Assembly: GCA_033439795.1 (NCBI GenBank)
Contig: JAUTDP010000009.1
Span: forward strand, 930,001 to 994,000
Origin: Sordaria brevicollis
Taxonomy: Eukaryota; Ascomycota; Sordariomycetes; Sordariales; Sordariaceae
DNA: 64,000 bases
Direction: 5' to 3'
The notes beneath the pieces are model-generated. The model was not told where the DNA came from, did not search any database, and saw nothing but the letters and a program-made list of their open reading frames with translations. Shown one piece after another: positions 1 through 11,427 of the stretch. Position numbers and translations under genes: made by a program. The first letter of the stretch is position 1, and every line of letters begins with the position of its first letter.

Positions 1-2960
1 TTTTTAAAGAATTAGAAGAATAAATAAATATATCATTTATATAAGCGGTATAAAACGTATTTAAATAATCGTAAAAAATATAATTAATATATTATTAAAA
101 CGTAATTAGCGCGCTATTTAACCCAAATAATATAATTAATTATTCGAATAACTTATACCACGTTTAAAATACTATCTTCCCCTCCTTTCTTTTTATTATA
201 CGAATTTTATAGAAGGCTTATATAATATTTATTTTAATATATTACTTTATTCCTTTTAAAGTACGGAATATATTTTTAATTAACGGTAATAAATAACGGT
301 CTACTTTCGTAATAGTATTAAATACGTAGTAATTATAATAAAAGCGGAATCTACCTCCGGATTTACGTATAAATAAAATTAAAACCCCTACTTCTAAATT
401 ATTAATTCGGATAAACCCCTTATTTAATAAATCCTTTAACGTTTTTTTAAAAATTAAAAACTCTTCCCTTATTATATTATAAAGCGGTTTAAATAAAATA
501 GGGAGTTCTTTACCGTTTTTATCCTTTTTAATTACAATTTTATAATTTACGCTAGGATAATAAAAATTCAATTTATTAATATTCTCCTTTATTTAAAATA
601 ATATTAAATTATAATATTTCGTAGGGATTTTCGCTTTTAATTTTATTTTTATATATATTTTTTTAGCTTTAACGCCTTTTTAACGTCCTTTAAACTAATT
701 ACGAAAATAACTTTTTCAATTATTCGATTACCGAACTCCTTTTTCAACCTACGTACGTAGCTTATAAAAATAATAATTAAAATATATATAATAGATTTTA
801 GATCGGCGATAAATAGTATATTAAATACTTATTCTCTATTAATATAAAGAACCTAATAATTAATAACGCCTATAAATAAACGCTTCTCGTAAAAGACGGA
901 ATATATTCGTATAATTTTAAATTAAAATTTATTTAATATAATAAGGAATTCGAATAATAGGATAATATAAATATAAATAGGATAAATATAATTATTTACT
1001 TCGGTTAAAAATCGGATTATATTTTAAATAGAAATTCCTTCTATAATAATAAATATTCTTTTTATAATATGAAATAAAATAAGGATAATTAGGATTTAAA
1101 ACTCTTTAACGACTTTCTTACTAATTATAGTATAATATTAATAACTTTTATCGACGAAAATATAAAATAAATTATAATTATTAATAATAAATAGAATTAA
1201 AGTAAGTTCTATTTCTATTTCTAATTTAAAATCCTCTATTTTATTTAATATTTCTATTTCCGGCTCCGAAGCCCGATTTTATACCGGAATTAAATTTTTA
1301 TTTATTATTTAAGGGCGGAATTATAAGCCTTATTATTATTATCGTTTTTTAAGAGTAAAGGAACTTCGGTAATAATAATTTAAATATATATTTTATTAAA
1401 GGAAGGGGGAACGGTTAGCCGGTATGGATAGGTTAAAATGTAATATCCGGAAGCGCTATAGTGTATATATAAATTATTATTTCGATAACGTTAATGCTCC
1501 TTATTTAATACCTATTTAACGCGTTTAATAGAAGCGGAGGTAAAAGCGCTTATATTAAAGCTATTTCGGCTTCGTCCGCTTTAATTACGAATTATATATA
1601 TAATGCCTATAATAATATTTTTATTTATATCGATTAAACGTTAAATAGAGGTTATAGGAATAGGATAGGGTATAATACGTAAAGTATAAAGAACGGTAAA
1701 ATAGTTAGTAAAAGTAGCGCCGGGGATATAAAGTTTATTATTTTTAATTTTATTTTTTTAATTATATTAATATTAATAGTAATTTTCTTTAAACTTTATT
1801 ATTTATTTGTATTTAAATATATAATATTAAAATTATTTAAAATATTCGTAATAATCGTTAGAGAAGGTAATTATAAATATTTTATTATATTATTTTTTAT
1901 TAAGAGTATAGCGGAAATAGCCTAATTTAGCGAGGCTTTCTTATAAATAACCGCCTATTTTAAATATTTTATTATTAAAATTGGTTAAAAAGGTAGTGAA
2001 AGGTTCGCTATCCTTTTAACGTATACGGACGAATTTATCGAAAGCCGCCTCCTAATTTTAATAAAAACCGAAAATTGTATAAATCTATTCGAGGAACTTA
2101 ATTAGGTCTTCTTTACTACGTATAATTATAGCGGTTTAAAATCCTTTTAATTATTAACTATATTCGGTAAAAAGCGTATTAATAATTTTATATTAAATAG
2201 TATTTAGGTTATTACGAAATCCTTATTTAATATTACTATTATATATTATAACGAATTTATTAAAAAAGAAGCCGAAAATATAAAGTTAGCCGTCCTATTT
2301 AAAAAATTTTAATTATTTCTTATAATAGGGAATTAAATTCGTATTATCGTCGGAATTATTATTAATTAGGGTTTTAAAAGGAAACTTCTTTTTATAAATG
2401 GAATATTCAATAATTCCGAAATTTAAATAGGGGGTAAAAGTATTAGAAATAAAGGTAATATTAAATAAAAGGGATTTAATATAATCTTTAAGGGTTGTAT
2501 TATTTTTAAGGGCTTTAATTAAACCTTTAATTAAGCCTTCGTTATTACCGCTATTATTTAATATACCGTTTTAAGAATTGTAAAATTCCTCTATATCGTT
2601 AATATTTATATCGTTAAATCCGATTATAGTATCGAAAATACTATAATACCGCGCTTAAAGTTATTGGTCTTTTATTTATAAAATTATTATCCGCTTATTG
2701 AATTTATTTCTTTTATCCGCTTTTTAGATAGTAGAACCTAATATAAGGGGTATAGTATAATTGGTATAGATATTGGGTTTTAACGAATTAATAAGGTTCT
2801 ACGAAGAGGAAAAGGGAGGAAGGGAGGCGTCCTTTGGGTGGTATTAGTTAATTATCCTTTTAAGGATTGGGGTACGGGCTACTCCGCTTACTATAGCGGT
2901 AAGGACCGCGATTAGCGGCCCGACTGGCAGTGCCAGTCAAACTCAGCCACGGGTATCAAC
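1..2960 (-). mobile_element. RIP-mutated Ty3/Gypsy-type LTR retrotransposon remnant, runs off left edge
   Basis: Read on the minus strand, 571-242 is an open 109-codon stretch resembling Ty3/Gypsy reverse transcriptase fingers (KGFIRINN, VLILFIRKSGG, TITKVDRYLLPLI). It continues downstream, with stops, to the active-site box at 43-32, where the expected Y-x-D-D reads YIND. Around 2,300-1,930 a broken frame resembles Gypsy Gag (EAAFDKFV, KDSEPFTTFLTNFNNK). Gag before RT on the same strand fits one element; RNase H and integrase would lie beyond base 1. The 5' LTR should sit near 2,640-2,960. Changes such as Asp to Asn and Cys to Tyr fit G-to-A mutation. Not functional: many in-frame stops. Family assignment is from remembered consensus patterns; the limits are approximate. 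Confidence 0.75.
242..571 (-). pseudogene. Reverse transcriptase fragment (Ty3/Gypsy), longest surviving ORF in the mutated tract
   Basis: A 109-residue open frame within a decayed element, without a credible start of its own. It covers the RT fingers and start of the palm. The motif usually read as C-V-D-Y-R is here YYNYY, so the first catalytic Asp is replaced by Asn, which would kill polymerase activity. Stops follow within the next 200 bases. It is an accidental open stretch rather than a gene. Confidence 0.75.
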
Positions 2961-2965
2961 CCTAT
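2830..2965. repeat. Weakly mutated island, possible LTR end of the Gypsy-type element
   Basis: A GC-richer block in which CA and TG dinucleotides persist, unlike its flanks. It holds a perfect 8-bp inverted repeat with a 1-bp centre at 2,922-2,938 (GACTGGCA/TGCCAGTC). A second inverted pair lies just left (GTAGAACCT 2,731-2,739 and AGGTTCTAC 2,794-2,802). To the right the readable Copia-like frame stops abruptly, so this may be the insertion boundary of the nested Gypsy element. LTR identity is inference: the partner LTR would be outside the window. Confidence 0.35.
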
Positions 2966-5900
2966 AATACTTATTAGGAATCTAAGGTTTTCTCCTCGAA
3001 TATCGTATTTAAAAGAAATTCGACCTTAGTATTTTTTAAGTAGGGATTTACTAATACCCCCTAATTTAAATCCTATTTATTTATTTTATTCAATTTTTTA
3101 ACGAATTCTTCGGTAATTATTATTTTTAAAATTATTAAATCCTCTTTAATATTAATTTCGTTAGGGGAGAGTTTAACGCATTTATTAAATATTATATCGC
3201 GTATTTGAATAATTTACTTCGTAACGGGGTTCTATATATAATATATCGAAGAGGCGTTATATCCGATTAAATAACCAATCTACGCTTTAAAGAAATATTT
3301 TTAACGACGTTTCTCTTTCTTTTATACCGTACTAATTATAAAATATACTTTATACTTATATATTCGAAAGTAATTAATATTTAATCGCTATAATTCCTAT
3401 TAATTATATTATTAAATAATATAAATATAAAAGCGTTCGTATAAGGATTTCTAATTATAAAAGTATTGAAATAACCGGTTTAATAAGTAAACTACTACGT
3501 ATATAATTTCTAACTATAAATCGATCGGAAATTTTAAATTATTCTTTATAATATTATATTATTATTTTATTATACCCCCTAAACGCTCTACTCTATTATT
3601 TTATTTTTAAATATTAAAAATAGAAAGTTCGAGTAATATACCTCTTATTCCGAATTTAATTAATATTTCTCCTCGGTTAAATTTATTATTACATTCGAAA
3701 ATCTTAACTTTAATATTATATTAATATATTAATATATTTATATAATTATATAAAATCGAAATAATATTAATAAATATCCGGTTCGAAAAATAATAATCCT
3801 ATATATATTTAAATTATTAATAAATAATAAATATAAAGTATCGGTATCCGTTAATATTTTTATCGAATTCGAGGAAATTTATTATAAAATATTACCCTAA
3901 TTTATATTTATAATTTCGAAGAATTCGCCGTATTTAATATTATATCTTTACTATAATATAAGTATTATATTTAATTATTAATATCCCTTTTAAAAATACC
4001 GTAGAAAGGAAATTATTCGAAGGCTCTTTAATCGAATTAGAATTTATTACGATTATATTATCCGCGTCCTTCTTCTCAGTTAGGATACTTCGTAATCGTA
4101 CCCTATCGACGTTTTATAAATATTCGAATACTTAGGGACTAGGGTAACCGAATCGGTAATATTATATTTTAATAATTTAAATCGACGGTTTCTTCGTATA
4201 GGAATTAATTTAATATCGCTACACTATAAATATTAATTTAATAAATAATATAAATAAATATTTTAAAATTATTTAATTAAAGATAATATTTAAAGAATAA
4301 AAGAATAACCCGTTAATTCTCTTTAAATAATTATTTAGAGGTCGATAATCCTAATAGAAACCCTACCTTCGTAGTAAAAAGAGGGAAACGAAATTAATAA
4401 TGAAGCTAGAATAAAATGCAATTTCTTTCAATTGTAATTTTAAATTACCTTTTTTATTTTTAATAATAATATTAACCTCTTTAAAACTTTAAATCTCAAT
4501 ATAAAAATCACCTACCTATAAGTAATTATTTAAATCGGTATAATAAAAATAATAAAAACGAATAATCTTATTAAATATATAAAAAGAATTCCCCGAATTT
4601 AGAATAATTAAATTTGTAAAAGGATATTCTTCTCGTTTATTTCTATTATTAATTTAGAAAATTACCTTATATTCTTCTTTAAAGAATTACGTAAATTCAA
4701 ATTTTACCGTCTTAATAACCTTCTTTCTAATAACCTTAACTTTCTTAATTAAATTAACGTCCTTCGTAATATTAATTTCAATAATTTATATAATAGAAAA
4801 TATAATTTAAAAGCTTTAAATTTAATATTTAAATTTACGTATTAATATTCTTTAAAAGAGTAAAATCCTTTTTCGTATATTTTATATACGGGGAATTCCC
4901 TACTTTTACCCTTTTTATCTTTCGAATTTTATTTCTTATACGTATTCTCGGAATTATCCGACGCTTATTTTCATTTATTTATATTGCTTTTAAACTTCTT
5001 ATTTCTATTTTATTAACGAACGTCCCTATTATTAACTTTTTAATAATTATTAATTTTATTATCGTTATTAATATAATAATAAATTTAATTATTTACTTTA
5101 ATAATAAATATTTTACGATTATTTTTACCCGCAAAGGTTATAATATTATAATAATTATTTATATCCTATTTCTTAAAATCTTCGTACATTTTTATATATT
5201 TTAAAGTATTATTTTCTATTTTATTGTTAAATTTCTATATTATATCGGCGTAATTAAATTGGACGATTTTAATAATAATACGGAAATCGTTATATTAAAA
5301 TATAGTATTTATATATTCTTTAATTCCTTTAATAATATTATTATTTATAATTATAACTTAATTTTAAAATTAAATATTAAAATTAATTAATTCCTTTCGA
5401 AGGATTATAATATTATCGGTATAAGCTTTACGGGTATTAACGAACTTATTAGTAATATTATACCGGGTTCCTTACTTAAAAAAGTTATATTAAATTTAAA
5501 TATTCTATTTTTCCTTTATAATTAAACCTTAAAGTCCGTAATTAATTAAAAATTTTATCCAAATTCTTATAACCTTATTCCCAATTTCGAATTTTAACTA
5601 ATCTTTTTTTTTATTAGGGTAAGTAACCTTAACGTTACAATAGAATTAGAAATTACCTAAATCTTCTTCGGTAAAGATCCTATCGATTAAAATATCGTTT
5701 CGATAATAGTAAGGAATTTCAACGGTCTTTCTAACCTTATTTATTATAATATAAAGGAGACCGGCTTTAAAAAGATGTAACTCTTTATTAATTATTTCAA
5801 TACGGAATTTAGTAATTAATTTAAGAGGGAAATTACCGGGTTTAAAGTAGAGAAGCTTATAGGGTACGTCGATTTTGCTTAGGAGCTAGGCTTTAATAAT
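2966..5900 (-). mobile_element. RIP-mutated Ty1/Copia-type retrotransposon remnant, interrupted
   Basis: On the minus strand, about 3,990-3,450 reads as a Copia integrase core with stops. The IKVKIFECNNKFNRGE block matches the usual RSDNGGEF region, ILLELSIFN and NNRVERLGGIIK match the PYTPQQNGVAER region, and IIYVVVYLLNR matches the usual AVYLLNR. About 3,260-2,990 reads as the segment after integrase (YLVGYNASS, NPVTK, IIQIRDIIFNKCV). A possible zinc knuckle and Gag lie near 5,400-5,050. The RT is missing; the frame ends at about 2,965, where the Gypsy-type block begins. Order and strand are consistent with one element, but limits are rough and the Gag part is weak. Confidence 0.65.
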
Positions 5901-6012
5901 ATTAAAATCGTATTTAATCTATAATATCTCCTCCTAGCGGACTTAATCGTCGCTATCGGTAAAGAAGGGGTTATTATTAATTATCTTATTAATTTACTTT
6001 AAAGAAAATATT

Positions 6013-6044
<32 letters not shown>

Positions 6045-6119
6045 GGTATTAATAATAATAGGTATATTAGACTATTAATTATTAAATTGTATAGGAAAAT
6101 TAATTGATTTTGTATATTT
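5901..6119. other. RIP-mutated DNA, unassigned, with ATT/AAT microsatellite
   Basis: AT-rich DNA with a run of ATT/AAT triplets around 6,015-6,060. No coding signal recognised. It may be the 5' end of the Copia-type element. Confidence 0.4.
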
Positions 6120-6560
6120 ATATATAATTGTGGAGAATAGGATTCTAAAGCTTTAATCGGGGGAGCTAGGGGTATCCCTTATTTACTAAGACCTTTTGGG
6201 TGGCTGGTAGTACTGACCAGCTGTATATTAGTCTATACTATTTTGGCCCAGAATATTACCCTGGAATCTAACAGATATTTTGTCTGGACCCATGGCAGGG
6301 GAGGGCCGAGATCCCCACCGGAAAGCCCCCGGTCAGGATCTGGGAGCTGCTAGCCTGTTCGGGCTATGGTTGGACTTTGGGCGAAATCCCCCGTTCAGGA
6401 GCTCCTAGCCATGAAGGGCCTGATCTTTTTCAGGCTGCAGCAGTCGGCAGTCTAGGTTTTCTATACATTTTGATGGGTTTCGACTAGGGGTTGGGTAGGT
6501 CGTGTAGGATTGGTACCGTATATAAGGCCCGTATATTACACTAGTACGTAGATGGTTAAT
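6120..6560. repeat. Unmutated island, fragment of a repeat with an inverted partner at 10.1 kb
   Basis: GC content rises sharply and CA/TG return, so this piece escaped the mutation affecting both sides. It contains imperfect internal direct copies (GTTCAGGAGCTCCTAGCC at 6,393-6,410 resembles 6,331-6,357). Bases 6,416-6,453 match the reverse complement of 10,116-10,153 perfectly over 38 bp. No open frame is convincing. An LTR or short non-coding repeat too short to trigger RIP is the simplest reading. Confidence 0.5.
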
Positions 6561-8290
6561 TTACTAGCATCCGGTTTACCGCCTTCGAGTTGGACTATAT
6601 ACCTCGGTATAAACTTATAAATTTCGTAATCCTATTATTATTATTATAAAATCGGTTTATTCTATTGGCAAAACCACTATATTGATAATAATAATACTAT
6701 AGAGGCGAATATCCCTATTGAAAATATAATCGATTTATCGATTAGACCGGCTATAATTCGGCGTATAATTATCGAGGAGTACTTTACTAGATTTGAATCC
6801 CTAAAATTTAATATTAATAAAGGGGGGGAAAGTCTAAGCGAGCTTTTTTATTAATAATTTCCCTATAATAAATTTGCTTTTATTTAATTTTTTAACTCTA
6901 TTTAACCTTTTAAACTTTCGCTAAGTTAAGGTATCGACGGCGGTATAATTAGATTAATTACCTTAACGCTTATAGCAGTTGTACTTATATATACCCAATT
7001 CGATAATTAATTCGATAATTAATTTAATAGCTAATTATATAGTTAATTTATTATTATTAATAATTTTATTAATCCTTATTTAAAAGGAACCGTTAATAGT
7101 AGTAAATTTAGTATAAATTAATTAATTAATAATAACGTTCCGCTATTTTATTAACTAAATTTATCGATTTAACCTTTTTAATTATTTTAATAAAATAATT
7201 AATTATTTATTTAATAATTTATTTAATCCTCCTAATTGATAATTATAATAAAAAAGAAGTAGAGGAAATAATTTGGTTAATTTAACCAGCTTCGTAAAAA
7301 GAAATTAGTAATTATTTAACTATTTATTATAATTTATATTTGTAAAATAATTAATTAAATTATAAAATAATTTGAGGAAGTAAAGGGTAAAAACCTATTC
7401 TCTAATAAAAATAAGTATAATTATAGGGAAGTATAGAATTTTATATTTAAAAAGTATTAAAAAACTTACCCTAAATATAATTACTTTTAGACCGTTAAAG
7501 TAGTAAAATTTAAGTACGATATTGAAAAAGGCCGGTTTCGTATTTAAAAGACCTTAATAGCTATTATTAACGTTATATACAATTAGAAGACTAATTTATT
7601 TAATATAAATATAATATTATAAAATATATTTTTAACCCGTAATAATATTAAATATAAAAATTATAATTAATTACAATCGACCCTTCTTAGGGAGAGGAAA
7701 GTATATAAAAATATTTTTTAGCGGGAGAAGGCTACGGGGTACTATATCCAGGAGGTTAGAGAATCGTAATAAAATAAAGAAGATAAAAATAATCTTAATC
7801 GGAGCTTATAAATTAGTAACGATTTTAATAAAAAGGAAGATAACCGTAGGGTTAATTTTAATATATTAATTATATTTATTCATCGTAAAATATTAATATA
7901 AAAGAAAAACCGTAAAAATAATTTTAATTATACCCTATTCGGTAATAACGTATTTAATTTAATATTTATTAGGGTAAAGAAGATTCTCCGCGCGCTTTGC
8001 GATAAATTAAGCGAATCGATAGTAAGTATAGTAAGTTTATTAGCGGGGTTACTAAGCGCGGCCGACGTAAAGGCTATAATTGAGGATATTATAAAGCGTT
8101 TTAATAATAAATTTAATAAGGAGGAATTAATTATAATAATAAATTAATTAGAAAAGCGCTTAATGAAGGTAATTATATATAACGGTTATAGTATTAACGT
8201 TAAGTAATTATATATATAAAAATAAAAGGATAAATAATATAAAAGGAGGGAAAGGGAGGGAGAAGGAGGGAAAATAAGGGGGAATATATA
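6561..8290 (+). mobile_element. RIP-mutated element, unassigned, possible retrotransposon Gag on plus strand
   Basis: Interrupted plus-strand frames run through this stretch. Around 7,390-7,560 a lysine/tyrosine-rich piece could be a degraded zinc knuckle. Around 7,930-8,200 there is a mostly open helical piece (LSESIVSIVSLLAGLLSAAD). A purine tract at 8,228-8,282 could be a polypurine tract. I do not recognise the family. Heavy TA enrichment shows RIP, which acts on duplicated DNA, so it was repeated at some time. Confidence 0.4.
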
Positions 8291-8329
8291 AAGTTATTAA
8301 ATAAAATAATAAAATTATTCTATTTATTT

Positions 8330-8440
8330 AAATTATTTTCGATTTTTCTTATATATATTCGATTTTTCGATTTATTTTACAAATATACGATTTTTCGATT
8401 TTTATTACAAATATACGATTTTTCGATTATTTAATTTATT
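8330..8440. repeat. Short tandem AT-rich repeat, unit containing ACGATTTTTCGATTT
   Basis: The block ATACGATTTTTCGATTT recurs at short spacing between about 8,380 and 8,430, preceded by a diverged copy near 8,340-8,380. It lies between the unassigned element and the DDE transposase remnant, so it could be subterminal repeats of either. No function is implied. Confidence 0.5.
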
Positions 8441-8779
8441 TATATATATATTATTTTTTTTTATTTTTTATTAAAATTATTTTATTTATTTAAATTTATC
8501 CATCTCTCCCCTCCTCTCTCCTCTACCTTCTATTAATCTATATTATCGAAATCCTTATTTACACTCCCTTCTTTATTATTTTTATTATTATTATTATTAT
8601 TAACGTCGATTTTAATACTTTTACGACGTAAATAATCCTTATAGTATTTTTATATTAAATTCGATATAACGAAGTAAATATAATACGAATTTTCATTACC
8701 TACTACCTTCGCTACGCGTACGTACGTTTTATTAAAATTCTTCTTATTTTCCTTAATTAACGGCGGGGTATTTTTTTCT

Positions 8780-9700
8780 ATATACGCAATTAAAAAGTTA
8801 TATAATACTATTACTATATATACGATTTATATTTAGAAATAAACGTCGTATTCGAACTTCATTTTTTTAATTATCCTCCACTTCCTTTTAATAATATTAA
8901 ACGCCTACTCTACGATAAATCTTAACTTCGTATAGCGTAAATTATATAATTTTTTACTAATTTTTAACTTTTTCTTCGAATCTTTCTAATTTTCAAAATA
9001 GTATTTAATATTAGAGAAAGGAAATATTATACCCCGCCGCGTAATAAAACTAATATTAATAAAATAATATCGACTATATAGTATATAAAAAGACCGATTA
9101 AACGCCTACGAATATAATAAAACGTCATTAATCGAATCTTCTACGTTAACGAGTACGTAATTAAAAAAGAGGTTAAATTTTATTATAATAAAAACGTTTT
9201 ACATAATTTTATTATTATAATTAAATTAACGGATTTTATACTCGTTTCTAATAAACGTTAAGATATAAGTCCCGTCGATAGCGCTAATATAATTATTAAA
9301 GGTATTAAACCTTAAATCCAATTTATATTTTAAATTAATTTAATCGTCCTCTAGTAGGCGTATATACGCCTTATAAAAGACGTTGAATTTATTAAATATA
9401 ATCTTTATAATTTTATTAACCCCGTTCTAATTAATTTAAAAATAATATAAAGCGGACCTTTAGGAAACTCTTTAAATAAGAACGTATAACGTAATTATAA
9501 CCTTCTATTTAATCGTTTAATAGTACGAATTTACTAATTTAATATAAAATTTTAATTATTTTATTAATTTATTAAAAGTTAATTAATTTATTTCAAATTC
9601 GTTATAAAATTATTTAATTAACCTATAATATAGGTTATTAACGAGTCTTTTAACGTTAATAAATATATTATAATATATTTTTTAATATAGTTAGTTCCTC
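8780..9700 (-). mobile_element. RIP-mutated PIF/Harbinger-like DDE transposase remnant
   Basis: On the minus strand a broken frame reads, in order: YKLDLRFNTFNNYISAIDGT then YILTFIRNEYK (first Asp in the AIDGT box), NYVLVNVEDSINDVLLYS (second Asp, matching the family's G-W-E-G-S-x-H-D region), YYFINISF (where Y-Y-L-x-D-A-G-Y is usual, so the residue after Leu is hit), and NLRYTKLRFIVE then AFNIIKRKWRIIK (usual NLRHA-x-LRNVIER then F-G-x-LKRRF-x-IL). This order is characteristic of the PIF/Harbinger DDE endonuclease superfamily. Several stops interrupt it. The element ends are not identified. Confidence 0.75.
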
Positions 9701-9879
9701 CCTAATATTATACGTACGGTTAACGATGCAATATATACGAAAGAAATTCGATTACGTTAGTATTTCGCGTATATTACTATAATAATTATTATAATTATTT
9801 ATATTAAAATCGTATAAATAGTAGTATAAAATACGTATACGTATATTAATTAAATTATTATATTAATTACTGCATTTAA

Positions 9880-11427
9880 ACTATAGCAAAATTTCTTAGT
9901 CGATTTTAGTAGTCTAACCGCTAAGAAACGGCAGAATCTAAATTATTTATAGAAATTTGTGGTACTTAAATACCTTTGTCTAGAGAGGTATAAAATTATG
10001 GATACAATTTCAGTAGTCCGAAGGTAGTGAAACTGAAGACCCGCAAAACTACTACTAAAAGTGGTTTAATCGACTCGGAAATTCAGCTTGGTACGATATT
10101 TCCAAGGAAAAATCCAGACTGCCGACTGCTGCAGCCTGAAAAAGATCAGGCCCGAAAGATGGACACCGGGACGGGGAGCTACCTACAAGTTCAAGAGGAC
10201 CTGGCGGAAGAAAAAAAAAATCGAATATCACTTGAAAAGGGGGGGGCTTAAATGAAATCGAAGTTGAGCTATCAGCACCGACTAAGTCTTCGACATTTTA
10301 GTAGTAGCCTGAGTCCTGACGCCATTATTGACCCGTGGGTTAAACAGCGCACTGCTTGCTGAATGCAAGGAGCCAAGTACCAAGGCTCGATTTGGGAGAC
10401 ATCGGAAGCTGAGGCGCCAATGACAATTGTCTCGCAACAAACGCAGTCACAAATTAACGACAATCGCTAGCCCGGACACGCTTACCTGGAAGTCGCAGAC
10501 CACGGATCCGTACCTTCCTCCGTACTAGTACCGATACAGTCCGGTGAATTCGAGATTGCAAAGTGGAAGCTGGCTGCAGCGCTGCAGTGCTGGTCTGCGC
10601 CATAACGTTATCCATTCGCATATCCCGACAACTTCCCACTCTTTTCTTTTCGCCCCATTCAGCACTGCACTGCATCCCGTCATCAGCAATCACCAACCCA
10701 TCTGCCATCTGCTCCCTCCTGAGCTGTCGTCCGTCCTTCACATTCATTCTTCGCTCCTTCGTCCAACACCTGCAGCCGGACCCCAACTACCAACTACCAC
10801 CTCCGAATGTTCCAACTTTAATTTTTTCGCTTCCATTCCGTCTTACAGATTGCCTATACTCGGCTTGCTTTTAAGCGACTTTTTCGTCTGAACGACGTTA
10901 TACAAGCCCCCGACCGCACCAACCGCTAGACACTCAATTTCCCGTACCGACTCCATTCAGCACACCACGCGACTTCCCATCCTTGCGACACTCCCGTTTG
11001 CTTCACACAGCTTCTCAGCATTACTACTCGACCGCCTGACGCAAGCCCGGTGCGCCCATTGCACGCCACGATAGAGTCGGAGAGCATAACGCCGCCGCCT
11101 AGGCCCTTCCCTGTTGCCCCAGCTTCTCCTTTACAGGACCCGCCAGTCCCTGGTGTGGTCCTTACAAACACCGACAAGCTGGATTCGTAAGTTCCCGGCC
11201 CTCCTCTTCCAGACCTTCATTCACGATATGCCTTGCTTGGAATTTCCTCTTGTTACACTCCCACGAAAGGCTCTTGGGTCGTATAGTGTCTCGTGCGCTG
11301 ATCCGAATTGCCCGACTCGGGCGTCCCATGGTCCCCCAAAGTTGGGGTACTAGTTCTGGGTTATCCCTCCTGGGATCCAAGGAGCTACCACTCCTGATAC
11401 ACTCACTTGCCCTCGAGGCTCTCCTCG
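9880..11427. other. Boundary of mutated tract and presumed promoter/5'UTR of the Sec2-like gene
   Basis: From about 9,880 CA and TG dinucleotides return. An 8-bp inverted pair (TTTCTTAG 9,892-9,899 and CTAAGAAA 9,921-9,928) sits right at the switch. Bases 10,116-10,153 carry the 38-bp inverted match to 6,416-6,453. From 10,600 on the plus strand is pyrimidine-rich, as in fungal 5' leaders. A GTAAGT at 11,188 could start a leader intron. Short open frames here show no recognisable protein. Confidence 0.5.

Noticed and set aside
8330..8440. CRISPR-like array
   Set aside because: Units are too short, AT-rich and irregular, and the setting is eukaryotic; it is a simple tandem repeat in RIP-mutated DNA.
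10454..10891. Several overlapping 100-codon frames on both strands
   Set aside because: They overlap each other in different frames, have no recognisable similarity, and lie in the pyrimidine-rich leader of the Sec2-like gene.
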